Positions 41,344-50,825 of a stretch of DNA of 51,775 nucleotides are shown piece after piece (within the stretch, counting starts at the first letter, position 1; each line of letters begins with the position of its first letter). Origin of the DNA: an uncultured Campylobacter sp. Lineage in GTDB: Bacteria > Campylobacterota > Campylobacteria > Campylobacterales > Campylobacteraceae. The stretch is taken from assembly GCF_938045625.1 (NCBI RefSeq), contig NZ_CALIAV010000062.1, positions 1 through 51,775 on the forward strand. The letters are read 5' to 3'. A model generated the notes under the pieces. It saw only the letters and a list, made by a program, of their open reading frames with translations. It searched no databases and had not been told where the DNA came from. Both the position numbers and the translations under genes were made by a program.

Positions 41344-42883
41344 ATGGACAATAAAAATAACGGATCGATCTTAGGCTTTATCGAAAAATTCGGCAACAAG
41401 CTGCCTAATCCCACCATGCTTTTCGTCTATCTTTCGGTTATTACGATTTTGCTGTCGTTTGTGCTAGAGAGGCTTGGCGTGGGCGTCAGCTATCAGGCTA
41501 TCAAGGACGGCCAGATCTCGCAGCTAAGCGCAAACGTCGTAAATTTGCTCTCAGCTGATAGTATCAGAACCTTTGTTTCATCCGTGCTTAAAAACTTCAC
41601 CGGTTTTTATCCGCTTGGCGTGGTTTTTGCGATCATTTTGGGTATCGGCGTGGCGGACAAGGCCGGGCTTTTATCGGCGCTAGTTAAAAAAATCGCCCTA
41701 AATTCGTCCAAAAAATGGGTAACGCCTATCGTGATCTTTTTGGGCGTGATGTCTAACGTCGCCTCCTCAGTCGGCTACGTCGTACTGATACCGCTCGGGG
41801 CTATTTTGTTTGCGGGCTTTGGACGCCATCCTATCGCTGGGCTAGCGGCGGCTTTTGCGGGCGTTAGCGGTGGCTGGTCGGCAAATCTGCTAATCGGCAC
41901 GAACGATCCGATGTTTGCGGCGTTTTCTACCCCAGGCGGCTAGCGTGCTAAATCCCGACTATGTCGTTTTGGCTACGGCAAATTGGTACTTTATGATCGC
42001 TTCTACCTTTTTGATCGTGATCGTGGGCTCGTTTGTAACCGATAGGATCGTCGAGCCTAGGCTGGGTAAATTTAGCTTTGATGGTGTGTTAAATTTAAGC
42101 GAGCGCGACCAGATCAGCGCGGAGCAAAAACGCGGGCTAAAATTTGCACTCATCGCGACGGTTGTTTTCGCGATCCTTTTGCTGGTAGCGCTTTTACCGT
42201 CAAATTCGCTCTTTGGCGCAAAAGAGGGCGAGAGCTTTACGAAGTCCGTTTTCATGCACTCTATCATCATTTTTATGATGCTATTTTTTATAGTAGCGGG
42301 CGCAGCATACGGCGCAGGAGCGGGGACGATAAAAAACAGCGGCGACGCGGTCAAATTTATGGAACAAGCCGTCGCCGAGTTATCTGGATTTTTGGTTTTG
42401 ATATTTTTCGCAGCTCAGTTTACCTATCTCTTTAACGCCTCAAACATCGGGCTGGTGCTGTCGATAAAGGGCTCGGTTTTCTTAAAAGATATTGGACTAA
42501 CGGGACTTAGCCTCATTATCGTTTTTATAGTCGTGATCGCGTTTATAAATTTATTTATCGCCGTGGATTCGGCCAAATGGGCGATGATGGCGCCTATTTT
42601 TGTGCCTATGTTTATGAATCTAGGCCTCTCTCCCGAGCTAACGCAGGCTGCGTTTAGGATAGGCGACTCGACGACAAATATCATCACGCCTTTGATGCCG
42701 TTTTTTGTGCTGATAGTGGCGTTTATGCAGCGCTACGACAAGGGGCTGAAAATCGGCTCGGTAGTCTCGATCATGCTGCCTTATACGGTCGCATTTTTAC
42801 TCTCGTGGGCGGCGTTGATGTCGGTTTGGTATGCTTTTGACCTACCTTTGGGGCCGGGCGCGGTTATACATTATCTAAAATAA
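41344..42883 (+). pseudogene. abgT: AbgT-family transporter interrupted by a one-base frameshift
   Basis: Two overlapping frames make up one AbgT protein of about 512 residues. The first (41344–41943, 199 codons) ends ANLLIGTNDPMFAAFSTPGG-stop. The second frame continues QAASVLNPDYVVLATANWYF to the normal end at 42883. Removing one C from the CCCC at 41930–41933 restores FSTQAASVLNPDY, as in intact family members. AbgT proteins import p-aminobenzoyl-glutamate or export sulfonamides. Both halves are otherwise well kept, so the break is recent, a sequencing error, or a slippage event. Confidence 0.85.
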
Positions 42884-42903
42884 AATTTTAAAAAGGAAGA
42901 GAA

Positions 42904-43782
42904 ATGACGTTTTCAGAGATTATTTTGACGTTGCAAAACTACTGGCGCGAGCAGGGCTGCGTGATACTACAGCCCTACGATATGCCGGCGGGTGCGGGTA
43001 CCTATCATCAGGCGACATTTTTAAGGAGCCTCGGGCCAAAGCCGTGGGCGACTGCATACGTAGCGCCCTCTCGCCGTCCGACTGATGGCAGATATGGAGA
43101 AAACCCAAACCGCCTGGGTGCTTATTATCAGTTTCAGGTGCTCATTAAACCAAGCCCGGAAAATATACAGGAGCTTTATCTAAAAAGTCTTGAAAAGCTC
43201 GGTTTAAATTTGAAAAATCACGACATCCGCTTCGTCGAGGATAACTGGGAGAGCCCGACGCTGGGCGCTTGGGGGCTAGGCTGGGAGGTCTGGCTAGACG
43301 GTATGGAGGTGACGCAGTTTACGTATTTCCAGCAAGTTGGCGGCATCGCGTGCGAGCTGGTTTCTGCTGAGATCACCTACGGCCTTGAGCGCCTTGCGAT
43401 GTATCTACAGGACGTAAATAGCGTCTATGATATCGTTTGGGACGATAGGGGCGGCAATATCGTGACCTACGCCGACGTGCATAAGCAGGGCGAATTTGAG
43501 TGGAGCAAATATAACTTTGAAATCGCAGATGTTGATATGCTGTTTCGCCAGTTTGAAAATGCATTCGGCGAGTGCAAACGCTGCTTGGAGGCTAAAATTT
43601 CGCTACCGGCGTATGACTACTGCATGCTAGCGGCGCATACGTTTAACGTCCTTGATGCGCGCGGAGCTATCAGTGTAACGCAAAGGCAAGACTACATCCT
43701 AAAAATCCGCGAACTAGCCAAAGAGTGCGCGCTAACGTACAAGGCTAGCATCGATGCCGCAAACGACGCGAAGGGCGAATAA
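42904..43782 (+). CDS. glyQ: Glycyl-tRNA synthetase alpha subunit
   Basis: 292 residues, the catalytic subunit of the bacterial alpha2beta2 GlyRS. The start FSEIILTLQNYWREQGCVILQPYD and ATFLRSLGPKPW are strongly conserved; VAPSRRPTDGRYGENPNR contains motif-2-like residues, and ITYGLERLAMYLQ is motif 3. The beta subunit gene glyS is not in the window. RBS AAAGGAAGAG. Confidence 0.97.
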   Translation: MTFSEIILTLQNYWREQGCVILQPYDMPAGAGTYHQATFLRSLGPKPWATAYVAPSRRPTDGRYGENPNRLGAYYQFQVLIKPSPENIQELYLKSLEKLGLNLKNHDIRFVEDNWESPTLGAWGLGWEVWLDGMEVTQFTYFQQVGGIACELVSAEITYGLERLAMYLQDVNSVYDIVWDDRGGNIVTYADVHKQGEFEWSKYNFEIADVDMLFRQFENAFGECKRCLEAKISLPAYDYCMLAAHTFNVLDARGAISVTQRQDYILKIRELAKECALTYKASIDAANDAKGE

Positions 43783-43788
43783 AATTTG

Positions 43789-44526
43789 ATGAAAATCGGC
43801 GAAATTTATAAAATTTTAGACGAGATTAGTCCATTTGTAAGTCAAGAGGAGTGGGATAACAGCGGACTGCTCGTGGGCTCGTTTGAGACGAGTGCGGAGC
43901 GCGTTTATCTTAGCCTCGACGTCGATGAAGAGCTTTTGGACGAAGCACAGCCAAACTCGCTCATCATCACGCATCATCCGCTCATTTTTAAGGGGCTAAA
44001 GTCGTTAAATTTTGACACATATCCAAGCAGCTTAATCGCAAAGATGGTGGCTAAAAATTTAAGCCTGATCGCGATGCACACGAACTATGATCTAAGTCAT
44101 CTAAATGAGTACGTGCTAAGTGAAATTTTGGGCTTTACGCCAAAAGAGCGCGATGGATTCGTGCTTTATGCGGATGTAAATTTGAGCTTTGACAAGCTTT
44201 GCGAGAGAGTAAAAACAAAGCTAAAATTAAGCCATTTAAGAGTTTGCAAGGGGCGAAAATTTGATCATAATGCGCCTATAAAACGCCTTGCATTTTGCAC
44301 GGGAAGCGGCGGAGATTTGATAGATATCGTTAAAGCGGACGTGTTTTTAACCGGGGATCTAAAATACCACCAAGCCATGAGCGCCGTGCAAAATAATCTT
44401 ACTATACTAGACATCGGACACTTTGAGAGCGAGCGGTATTTTGGGGAGTCGCTTGCAAAATATTTGCAAATTTTGCCGATTCCTACTATAATATCTAACT
44501 CAAAAAACCCGTTTTCATACAGTTAA
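43789..44526 (+). CDS. Nif3-like dinuclear metal-centre protein (YbgI family)
   Basis: 245 residues. EEWDNSGLLVG, the metal-binding SLIITHHPLIFKGLKSL (H-H pair), AMHTNYD and the C-terminal DVFLTGDLKYHQAM and LTILDIGHFESE match the Nif3/YbgI family, toroidal hexamers with two metals. Related enzymes are GTP cyclohydrolase-like or heterocycle hydrolases; the role is not settled. ATG at 43789 is used because TTG three bases earlier adds only one residue. Confidence 0.88.
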   Translation: MKIGEIYKILDEISPFVSQEEWDNSGLLVGSFETSAERVYLSLDVDEELLDEAQPNSLIITHHPLIFKGLKSLNFDTYPSSLIAKMVAKNLSLIAMHTNYDLSHLNEYVLSEILGFTPKERDGFVLYADVNLSFDKLCERVKTKLKLSHLRVCKGRKFDHNAPIKRLAFCTGSGGDLIDIVKADVFLTGDLKYHQAMSAVQNNLTILDIGHFESERYFGESLAKYLQILPIPTIISNSKNPFSYS

Positions 44527-44535
44527 AGGAAAAAG

Positions 44536-45246
44536 ATGAATAAATATTTAGAACAGCTAGTCGAGCTTTCAGCCATTGATAAAGATATCGACGATTTCAC
44601 GCCGCGCCTTGAGAAGGTTCAAAGCGTTTTAAAAGCGACCAAGGATGAGCAGGTAGCGATTTTGGCGCAGATCGAGGAAGCGGCTACGAGCGTGACCGAG
44701 CTAAAAAATCAAAAATCTCAAACCAACGCGCACATAGCCGAATTTAGCGCGAAAATAAAAGACGTCGCTAAAAAAAGCGGCGCGGCAAAAACCGAAAAAG
44801 AGATAAAAGCGCTTCAACTAGAAGATGAACTAGCTAAAGAACAGCTAGAGGCCGCAAACGAAGAGGTCGAAAGACTAGAAAAAATCATAGATAGCAAAAA
44901 TGCGCTAAAAAGCGAGCTTGAGGCGAAGGCTGCGGAGCTTAGCGAAAATTTAGCCAAAATCGAGAGCGAAATTTCGGCCGAAGTCAGCGCTATCGAACAG
45001 CAAAGAGATGAAATATACGCTAAGAAAAATAAACTAGTCGGCGAGATGAATCAAAAAATCTTGACCTTTTACGAGAAAATCCGCAAATGGGCGCACAATA
45101 CCGCTGTCGTGCCGGTCAAAAAGCAGGCCTGCTACGGCTGCTTTATGCAGATAAACGACAAGACTTATTCTGCTGTTATAAAGGGCGAAGATATCGTGAC
45201 ATGCCCTCACTGCGGCCGAATTTTATACAAAGAAGCGGCGAACTAG
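44536..45246 (+). CDS. Coiled-coil zinc-ribbon protein (C4 type, CdsZ-like)
   Basis: 236 residues: an antiparallel coiled coil spanning most of the protein, then a zinc ribbon with ACYGCF and TCPHCGRIL cysteine pairs near the C-terminus. Such proteins occur widely in epsilonproteobacteria just upstream of waaA. The fold suggests binding to nucleic acid or a protein complex; function unproven. Confidence 0.87.
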   Translation: MNKYLEQLVELSAIDKDIDDFTPRLEKVQSVLKATKDEQVAILAQIEEAATSVTELKNQKSQTNAHIAEFSAKIKDVAKKSGAAKTEKEIKALQLEDELAKEQLEAANEEVERLEKIIDSKNALKSELEAKAAELSENLAKIESEISAEVSAIEQQRDEIYAKKNKLVGEMNQKILTFYEKIRKWAHNTAVVPVKKQACYGCFMQINDKTYSAVIKGEDIVTCPHCGRILYKEAAN

Positions 45247-45255
45247 CCTTTAAAT

Positions 45256-46395
45256 TTGATAATAATTTATTACGTTTTAGTCCTCGCGGCATTTGCCTTG
45301 GGGGCTTTACCGCTTGCGATTTTAGCTTTTAAGAAAAAGTACAGAGTCTCTATCCCCGCTAGATTTTTTTTGTTTAAAAATCCCAAATTTGACGCCTCGC
45401 ACGTGCATTTTCACGCGTGCAGTTTTGGCGAAGTGCGCTCTATCGCGCCGCTAGTTAGCAAATTTAAAGACGCGGCCGCAGTCTCGGTCGTAACTAAAAC
45501 CGGCTTTGACGAGGCGAAAAAGATCACGTCAAATACGCGCTTTTTGCCGTTTGAGATATTTTTACCGTTTTGGCTAAAGCCTGCTAAAATCACGATTATT
45601 TTTGAGGCCGAGCTTTGGCTAGGGCTTGTTTTTTGGGCTAAATTTAAGGGCTCGCGCGTCATTTTGATAAACGCTAGGATTTCTGATAGGAGCTACAAAA
45701 GTTATCTCAAATTTGGCTTTTTTTACAGGTATTTGTTTAAATTTATAGATAAAATTTACGCCCAAAGCGATCTAGATAAACAGCGTCTAGAGCGGCTCGG
45801 AGCTAAAAATATCGTCGTTAGCGGCAATATAAAATCAGCTTTTTTGCCAAACCCGAGTAAAATTTACGCCAAACCAAAAGAGCGCGTGATCGTGCTGGCT
45901 AGTACTCATGCAGGGGAAGAGGAGCTGATTTTACGCGAGATAAATTTGGACGCAAACGATAAGCTAATCCTCGTGCCGCGTCATCCGGAGAGGTTCGGCG
46001 AGGCAGGCGAGATTTTGGCTAATTTTGCCGCAAAAAACGGACTAAGTTTTGCTAAATTTAGCGAAATGAAAAATTTCGACGCACAATGCGTGCTGGTCGA
46101 TACTATGGGCGAGCTGGTAAATATTTATAAATTTAGCGACGTCGTCGTGCTCGGCGGTAGCTTCGTGCCAAACGTCGGCGGACACAATCCGATCGAGGCG
46201 GCGCAGTTTGAAAACGCGGTGATAAGCGGGAAGTTTATATTTAATCAAAAGGCCTTGTATAGTGCGGTGGACGGTATAAAATTTGCAAAATCGGACGAGA
46301 TAAATTTGCTTTTAAAGCAAGATTTACCAAAGGCAAAAATCGTCGCCAAAGGCGATGCAAGCGAGATTTTAAAAGATATTGAGGAAAATTTATGA
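45256..46395 (+). CDS. waaA: 3-deoxy-D-manno-octulosonic acid (Kdo) transferase
   Basis: 379 residues from a TTG start; a GT30 glycosyltransferase anchored by an N-terminal helix (IIIYYVLVLAAFALGALPLAIL). Conserved parts are HFHACSFGEVRSIAPLV (acceptor side, with the essential Glu), ILINARISDRSYKSYLK, LASTHAGEEELIL and VLGGSFVPNVGGHNPIEAAQF. It adds Kdo to lipid A precursor on the cytoplasmic face. Slightly shorter than enteric WaaA (425). Overlaps the RluA-type gene by four bases. Confidence 0.93.
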   Translation: MIIIYYVLVLAAFALGALPLAILAFKKKYRVSIPARFFLFKNPKFDASHVHFHACSFGEVRSIAPLVSKFKDAAAVSVVTKTGFDEAKKITSNTRFLPFEIFLPFWLKPAKITIIFEAELWLGLVFWAKFKGSRVILINARISDRSYKSYLKFGFFYRYLFKFIDKIYAQSDLDKQRLERLGAKNIVVSGNIKSAFLPNPSKIYAKPKERVIVLASTHAGEEELILREINLDANDKLILVPRHPERFGEAGEILANFAAKNGLSFAKFSEMKNFDAQCVLVDTMGELVNIYKFSDVVVLGGSFVPNVGGHNPIEAAQFENAVISGKFIFNQKALYSAVDGIKFAKSDEINLLLKQDLPKAKIVAKGDASEILKDIEENL

Positions 46396-47150
46396 AAGAA
46401 GAAAAAGCCTATAAACTACTGGCGATCCAGGAGGACATCTCAAACAACGAGGCAAAGGAGTTGATCGACGCGGGGCTAGTTAGCGCCAAAGGGCAAAGAA
46501 TCGCCGTGGCGCGCGCAATGATGAGCGCTGCGACTAAATTTAACGTGCAAAAGCTGCCGCGTCCAAGCGTGATTTTTGAGGATGAAAACCTGATCGCGGT
46601 TGATAAACCGGCATTTTTAACATCGGAAAAAGTGAGCGAAATGTATAAATTTCCGCTGCTTCACAGGCTTGATAAGGAAACGAGCGGCGTACTTTTGCTA
46701 GTGAAAAACGAGGAATTTCAAAAAAAAGCGATCGAGGAGTTTAAAAACTGCCGCGTAAAAAAAGAGTACGTCGCAGCTGTAAAAGGCATCGTGAGTGAGG
46801 AATTTAGCGTAAATGAACCTATAATCACGCTAAAAAACAGGGGCGGCGCGTTTTCTAAAATCTCGCCAAACGGTAAAGAGGCCTTTTCGCACGTAACTCC
46901 AGTGATGGTTGCAGGCAAAAAAAGTCTCGTAAAAGTCGAGATAAAAACCGGCAGAACTCACCAAATCAGAGTGCACCTAAATCACTCTGGATACGGGATC
47001 GTCGGCGATGAAAAATACGCTAAAAATAAATCCGCGAGAATGTATCTGCATGCCTATAAAATCGAGCTTTTAGGATATAAATTTAAGTCAAATTTGAGCA
47101 GTGATTTTAATAGGCTCGGTTTTGAAATTTCAAGAAATTTTGAGATTTAA
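46392..47150 (+). CDS. RluA-family pseudouridine synthase
   Basis: 252 residues with a partial S4-like N-terminal stretch (YKLLAIQEDISNNEAKELIDAG) and the catalytic motif LLHRLDKETSGVLLLVK (D93 of HRLDKETSG), plus KEYVAAVKG and GRTHQIRVHL. Converts uridine to pseudouridine in rRNA or tRNA; the target site cannot be told from the sequence. Coupled to waaA. Confidence 0.9.
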   Translation: MKEEKAYKLLAIQEDISNNEAKELIDAGLVSAKGQRIAVARAMMSAATKFNVQKLPRPSVIFEDENLIAVDKPAFLTSEKVSEMYKFPLLHRLDKETSGVLLLVKNEEFQKKAIEEFKNCRVKKEYVAAVKGIVSEEFSVNEPIITLKNRGGAFSKISPNGKEAFSHVTPVMVAGKKSLVKVEIKTGRTHQIRVHLNHSGYGIVGDEKYAKNKSARMYLHAYKIELLGYKFKSNLSSDFNRLGFEISRNFEI

Positions 47151-47216
47151 AGAGCGATAAAGCTTAAATTTAATAAAATACGCGCTTTAACTATAAATGT
47201 AAATAAAAGGTAGAAT

Positions 47217-48557
47217 GTGTTTGAACAAATCAGCGAGTCGTTTCGTTTAGCCGTTAGTAAAATTCGTTTCGTAGACGATGAAAAAGCGCTAAATAACGCG
47301 CTTGACGTGCTTAAAAAAGCACTACTAAAAGCCGATGTTCATCACAAAGTTACCAAAGAGTTGCTAGCTCTCATCGAGGCTGATCTAAAGCAAAGCGGAA
47401 TAGGTCAAAAGCAATTTTTAGACGCTATAAAGTCAAATTTGACGAAGGTTTTAACCGCGCCGGGCAACCAGGGCTTTGTCTTTGCGCCCGTGGCTCCTAC
47501 GATTGTCCTTATGGCGGGATTGCAAGGTAGCGGAAAAACCACTACGACGATAAAGCTAGCAAATTATCTAAAGCTTAGAAAGAAAAAAGTTTTGGTTGCG
47601 GCGTGCGATTTACAGCGCTTGGCGGCCGTCGAGCAGCTTCGTCAGCTTTGCGAAGCAAACGAGATAGAGCTTTTTAGCATAGAAAACGAAACCGATCCGC
47701 TAAACGTAGCCAAACAAGCGCTAGCTAAGGCAAAAAGTGGGCTTTACGACGTGCTTTTGGTTGATACGGCGGGACGCCTAGCGATAGATGAAGCTTTGAT
47801 GAAGCAGATAAAAGACATCAAATCAGCGCTCGAGCCGCATGAAATTTTCTACGTAGCAGACGCCATGAGCGGACAAGACGGCGTAAAAACGGCAAGCACG
47901 TTTAATGATGCGCTAAAAATAAGCGGCGTGGTGCTAAGTAAATTTGACTCGGATAGCAAAGGCGGCGTGGCTATAGGCATAGCAAAGCAGCTAAATATAC
48001 CGCTTAGATTCGTTGGTATCGGCGAAAAAGTCGGCGATATGGAGAGCTTTATCCCTGAGCGAATCGTGAGCCGTATAATGGGCGAGGGCGACTTGGCGAC
48101 GCTGGTCGAGAAAACTAGCGCCGTGATAGATGAGCAAGAAGCAAAAAGAATAAATAAAAAGATCAAAAAAGGACAGTTTAACTTTAACGACTTTTTGTCG
48201 CAAATGGAAAGCGTTAAGAAACTCGGAAATATGAAAAGCCTTATCGGGATGATACCGGGTCTCTCAAGCGTGGCAAATCAGATAAAAGATATCGACCTTG
48301 ATAACTCCAAGGAAATTTTACATATCAAGGCTATGATAAATTCTATGACGCAAAAAGAGCGCGAGAATCCGGACCTGTTAAACAACAGCCGAAAAAGACG
48401 TTTAGCTGCTGGATCGGGACTGTCTCAAGTAGAGGTAAATCGCTTTTTAAAGCAGTTTGAAAACGCATCGAAAATAGCAAAAAGATTTTCAGGCAAAGAA
48501 GGCTTAAAGGGGCTAGGAAATTTACTAAACCAAGCTAAAAATACTCGCCCTAATTAA
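47217..48557 (+). CDS. ffh: Signal recognition particle protein Ffh
   Basis: 446 residues from a GTG start behind AAAAGGTAGAAT. NG domain: GLQGSGKTTTTIKLA (P-loop, about 101–115), DTAGRLAIDE, and SKFDSDSKGG in place of the usual TKLDGDAKGG. The M domain carries GMIPG and a methionine-poor but typical helix set (LGNMKSLIGMIPGLSSV, SRKRRLAAGSGLSQVEVN). Binds signal sequences and 4.5S RNA and docks to FtsY. Upstream is an AT-rich gap with possible TATAAA. Confidence 0.96.
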   Translation: MFEQISESFRLAVSKIRFVDDEKALNNALDVLKKALLKADVHHKVTKELLALIEADLKQSGIGQKQFLDAIKSNLTKVLTAPGNQGFVFAPVAPTIVLMAGLQGSGKTTTTIKLANYLKLRKKKVLVAACDLQRLAAVEQLRQLCEANEIELFSIENETDPLNVAKQALAKAKSGLYDVLLVDTAGRLAIDEALMKQIKDIKSALEPHEIFYVADAMSGQDGVKTASTFNDALKISGVVLSKFDSDSKGGVAIGIAKQLNIPLRFVGIGEKVGDMESFIPERIVSRIMGEGDLATLVEKTSAVIDEQEAKRINKKIKKGQFNFNDFLSQMESVKKLGNMKSLIGMIPGLSSVANQIKDIDLDNSKEILHIKAMINSMTQKERENPDLLNNSRKRRLAAGSGLSQVEVNRFLKQFENASKIAKRFSGKEGLKGLGNLLNQAKNTRPN

Positions 48558-48559
48558 AG

Positions 48560-48597
48560 GGCTTAAATTTCGCTACGAGCGTGGCTAAATTTAAGCC
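48560..48597 (+). terminator. Inverted repeat between ffh and rpsP
   Basis: GGCTTAAATTT (48560–48570) pairs perfectly with AAATTTAAGCC (48587–48597) over 11 bp around a 16-base loop, starting at the ffh stop. The following TATTTAAAAAAC is a weak T-tract. It may partly terminate or modulate transcription into the ribosomal genes. Confidence 0.55.
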
Positions 48598-48624
48598 TAT
48601 TTAAAAAACAGAAGGAGAAATATA

Positions 48625-48855
48625 ATGGCAACAGTAGTAAGACTAACGAGAATGGGACGCAAGAAAAAACCTTTTTATCGTATAGTCGTAACAGATAGCA
48701 GAAAAAGAAGAGACGGCGGCTGGATAGAGTCGATCGGTTACTACAACCCCATGGTTGAGCCTGAGGTGGTAAAATTTGACGCTGAGCGCTTGGCTTATTG
48801 GAAGGGCGTCGGTGCGAAACTTAGCGATAGGGTTGCAAAAATAACTAGCAAATAA
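48625..48855 (+). CDS. rpsP: 30S ribosomal protein S16
   Basis: 76 residues; TVVRLTRMGRKKKPFYRIVVTDSR at the N-terminus and GYYNPM are the S16 signatures. RBS GAAGGAGAAAT directly upstream. First gene of the compact rpsP–khpA–rimM–trmD–rplS unit. Confidence 0.98.
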   Translation: MATVVRLTRMGRKKKPFYRIVVTDSRKRRDGGWIESIGYYNPMVEPEVVKFDAERLAYWKGVGAKLSDRVAKITSK

Positions 48856-48861
48856 TTAAAA

Positions 48862-49104
48862 ATGGTAGAAAATTTTTTACTTGAATATGCTAAGCTCATC
48901 GCCGATTTTCCTGAAAAAGTGAAACTCGAGCGAGTCGAGCTTGGCGAAAATTTTGCCGAGCTGATAATTTACGCCGATAAAGTCGATACAGGCAAGCTTA
49001 TCGGCAAAGACGGCAGGATGATAAACGCGATAAAGACTGTAATCGTTGGCTATAAAGCAAAAGATGCGACATCATACCGCGTTACGGTAAAGCCTCTTGA
49101 ATGA
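48862..49104 (+). CDS. khpA: KH-domain RNA-binding protein KhpA
   Basis: 80 residues, a single KH domain with the RNA-binding loop LIGKDGRMINAIKTV (GxxG as GKDG) around residues 46–60. Usual neighbour of rpsP and rimM; in other bacteria KhpA works with KhpB in sRNA and translation control. Overlaps rimM by eight bases. Confidence 0.94.
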   Translation: MVENFLLEYAKLIADFPEKVKLERVELGENFAELIIYADKVDTGKLIGKDGRMINAIKTVIVGYKAKDATSYRVTVKPLE

Positions 49105-49627
49105 ACAACTTATAGAAGTCGCACTGCTTGGCAAAACTGTGGGACTAAAGGGTTTTGTTAAGCTTCATAATAGGGGCGACTTTCCTAATCAATTTAAAAA
49201 AGACTCTATATTTTACGATAAAGACGGCAAAGAACTTGTCGTAAAAACCTATAATCACGCAAACGATACAATCTCTTTTTATGGTTTTGAAGACATAGAT
49301 AGCGCAAAAACTCTCACAAATAAAACAATCTACACTACAAAAGATGAAACTAGAAAAAACTGCAAACTAAAAAAAGGCGAGTTTTTCTATTTTGATGTCA
49401 TCGGTTGCGAAATTTACGAAAATAATCAAAGGTTGGGTGAAGTAGAGGATGTAGACGAGGTCGGCGCAAATCATCTGTTTTTGGTAAAAACCGATGAAAA
49501 TTTGATTGCTAAGGGATTGGAAAAAAGTTTTTATATTCCGTATATCGACGTTTATATAGAAAAAGTAGATGTAGAAAATAAAAAAATTTACACCAAAAAC
49601 GCTATCTTAATTTTAGAAAATTCCTGA
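49097..49627 (+). CDS. rimM: Ribosome maturation factor RimM
   Basis: 176 residues with N-terminal RimM domain (VALLGKTVGLKGFVKLHN, GFEDIDSAKTLTNKTIYT) and C-terminal PRC barrel (EFFYFDVIGCEIYENNQRLGEVEDVDEVGANHLF, FYIPYIDVYIEKVD). Binds S19 during 30S head assembly. The stop overlaps the trmD start by one base. Confidence 0.94.
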   Translation: MNEQLIEVALLGKTVGLKGFVKLHNRGDFPNQFKKDSIFYDKDGKELVVKTYNHANDTISFYGFEDIDSAKTLTNKTIYTTKDETRKNCKLKKGEFFYFDVIGCEIYENNQRLGEVEDVDEVGANHLFLVKTDENLIAKGLEKSFYIPYIDVYIEKVDVENKKIYTKNAILILENS

Positions 49628-50331
49628 TGAAATTTACCTTTGTTACGCTTTTTGAAAGCCTTGTACGGCCTTACTTTGATGACAGTATTTTAGGTCGCGC
49701 TACAAAAGAGAAGCTTATTTCGATTGATTTTTTAAATCCTCGCGATTTTAGCACCGATAAGCATAAAAAAGTAGATGATTATATGGTTGGCGGCGGCGCA
49801 GGGCTACTTATGACGTGTCAGCCTCTTGACGATACTTTAAATTTTTTAATAAAAAGCAGGCCAGAAACTCACATTGTTTTTCTTGCGCCTGCCGGGAAAA
49901 AATTTACTCAAAACGACGCTAGACGTTTGGCAAAAAAAGAGTATATTTGCTTAGTTTGCGGTAGATATGAAGGCATAGATGAGCGCATAGCAGAGAAATA
50001 CGCGGATGAAATTTTTTGTATCGGCGACTTTGTGATGACGGGTGGAGAGCTGGGGGCGCTTTGTATTGCTGATGCGATTTCTCGCAATATTGACGGCGTT
50101 TTAGGAAACAATGAAAGTCTTGAAGTTGAGAGTTTTGAAGGGAATTTACTTGAGGCCCCGTCTTTTACAAAACCCAGTGATTACAAAAGCTCTGGTGTGG
50201 TTTCAGCGTTTTTAAAGGGAGACCATGCTAGAATCAGAGCTTTGAAAAATAATATGGCGTTCTTAAAAACTAGGTTTTTTCGTCCGGATTTATACCGAAA
50301 ATTTGAGCCGCCGACTAAGGAAAAAATATGA
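49627..50331 (+). CDS. trmD: tRNA (guanine37-N1)-methyltransferase
   Basis: 234 residues of the SPOUT class: start KFTFVTLFESLVRPYFDDSILGRA, YMVGGGAGLLM, and the trefoil knot with LVCGRYEGIDERIAEKYAD and IGDFVMTGGELGAL, which bind SAM. Methylates G37 of tRNAs reading CNN codons to prevent frameshifting. Overlaps rplS by four bases. Confidence 0.97.
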   Translation: MKFTFVTLFESLVRPYFDDSILGRATKEKLISIDFLNPRDFSTDKHKKVDDYMVGGGAGLLMTCQPLDDTLNFLIKSRPETHIVFLAPAGKKFTQNDARRLAKKEYICLVCGRYEGIDERIAEKYADEIFCIGDFVMTGGELGALCIADAISRNIDGVLGNNESLEVESFEGNLLEAPSFTKPSDYKSSGVVSAFLKGDHARIRALKNNMAFLKTRFFRPDLYRKFEPPTKEKI

Positions 50332-50684
50332 GAAACAAGTATATCGAGGCATTTGAGCAAACTCAAATAGCCCAAAAGTCTGTGCCTGATTTTCGTGCTG
50401 GAGATACTTTGCGTATAGCTATCCGCATCAAAGAGGGTGATAAAACTAGAATCCAAAATTTTGAAGGTATCTGCATAGCAAGACGCGGAAGCGGAACTGG
50501 CGAAACATTTATCATCAGAAAAATCGGCGCAAATAGCGTAGGCGTAGAGAGAATTTTTCCTATCTATAGCGAAAGCCTAGAGAGTATAACCGTTCTGAGA
50601 CAAGGCCGCGTTCGCCGCGCTAAGCTATTTTATCTACGCGATAGACGCGGTAAAGCTGCTCGCATTAAAGAGCTTAAAAAATAA
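50328..50684 (+). CDS. rplS: 50S ribosomal protein L19
   Basis: 118 residues: PDFRAGDTLRIAIRIKEGDKTRIQNFEG and the basic C-terminus LRQGRVRRAKLFYLRDRRGKAARIKE are typical of L19, at the subunit interface. Last gene of the superoperon, followed by a terminator hairpin. Confidence 0.98.
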   Translation: MRNKYIEAFEQTQIAQKSVPDFRAGDTLRIAIRIKEGDKTRIQNFEGICIARRGSGTGETFIIRKIGANSVGVERIFPIYSESLESITVLRQGRVRRAKLFYLRDRRGKAARIKELKK

Positions 50685-50702
50685 TTTTACTCCTTGCAAA
50701 AG

Positions 50703-50728
50703 TCTAGTTTAGGCTTTTGCTCCTATCT
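50703..50728 (+). terminator. Intrinsic terminator after rplS
   Basis: Arms GCAAAAG and CTTTTGC around an 11-base loop, followed by the pyrimidine-rich TCCTATCTCTTTTTCTT. Ends the ribosomal/tRNA-modification unit. Confidence 0.6.
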
Positions 50729-50825
50729 CTTTTTCTTAAATTTCAAAAATCGCTTAATTAAAATCAATTCTTTTATTCAAAATTATAGTTACAATGCCGT
50801 GATTATTTTATAATAAAGGTTATAA

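Noticed and set aside
41930..41933. CCCC in abgT as a phase-variation tract
   Set aside because: Campylobacter contingency tracts are usually eight or more G/C; four is too short for high-frequency switching, so I report it only as a frameshift.
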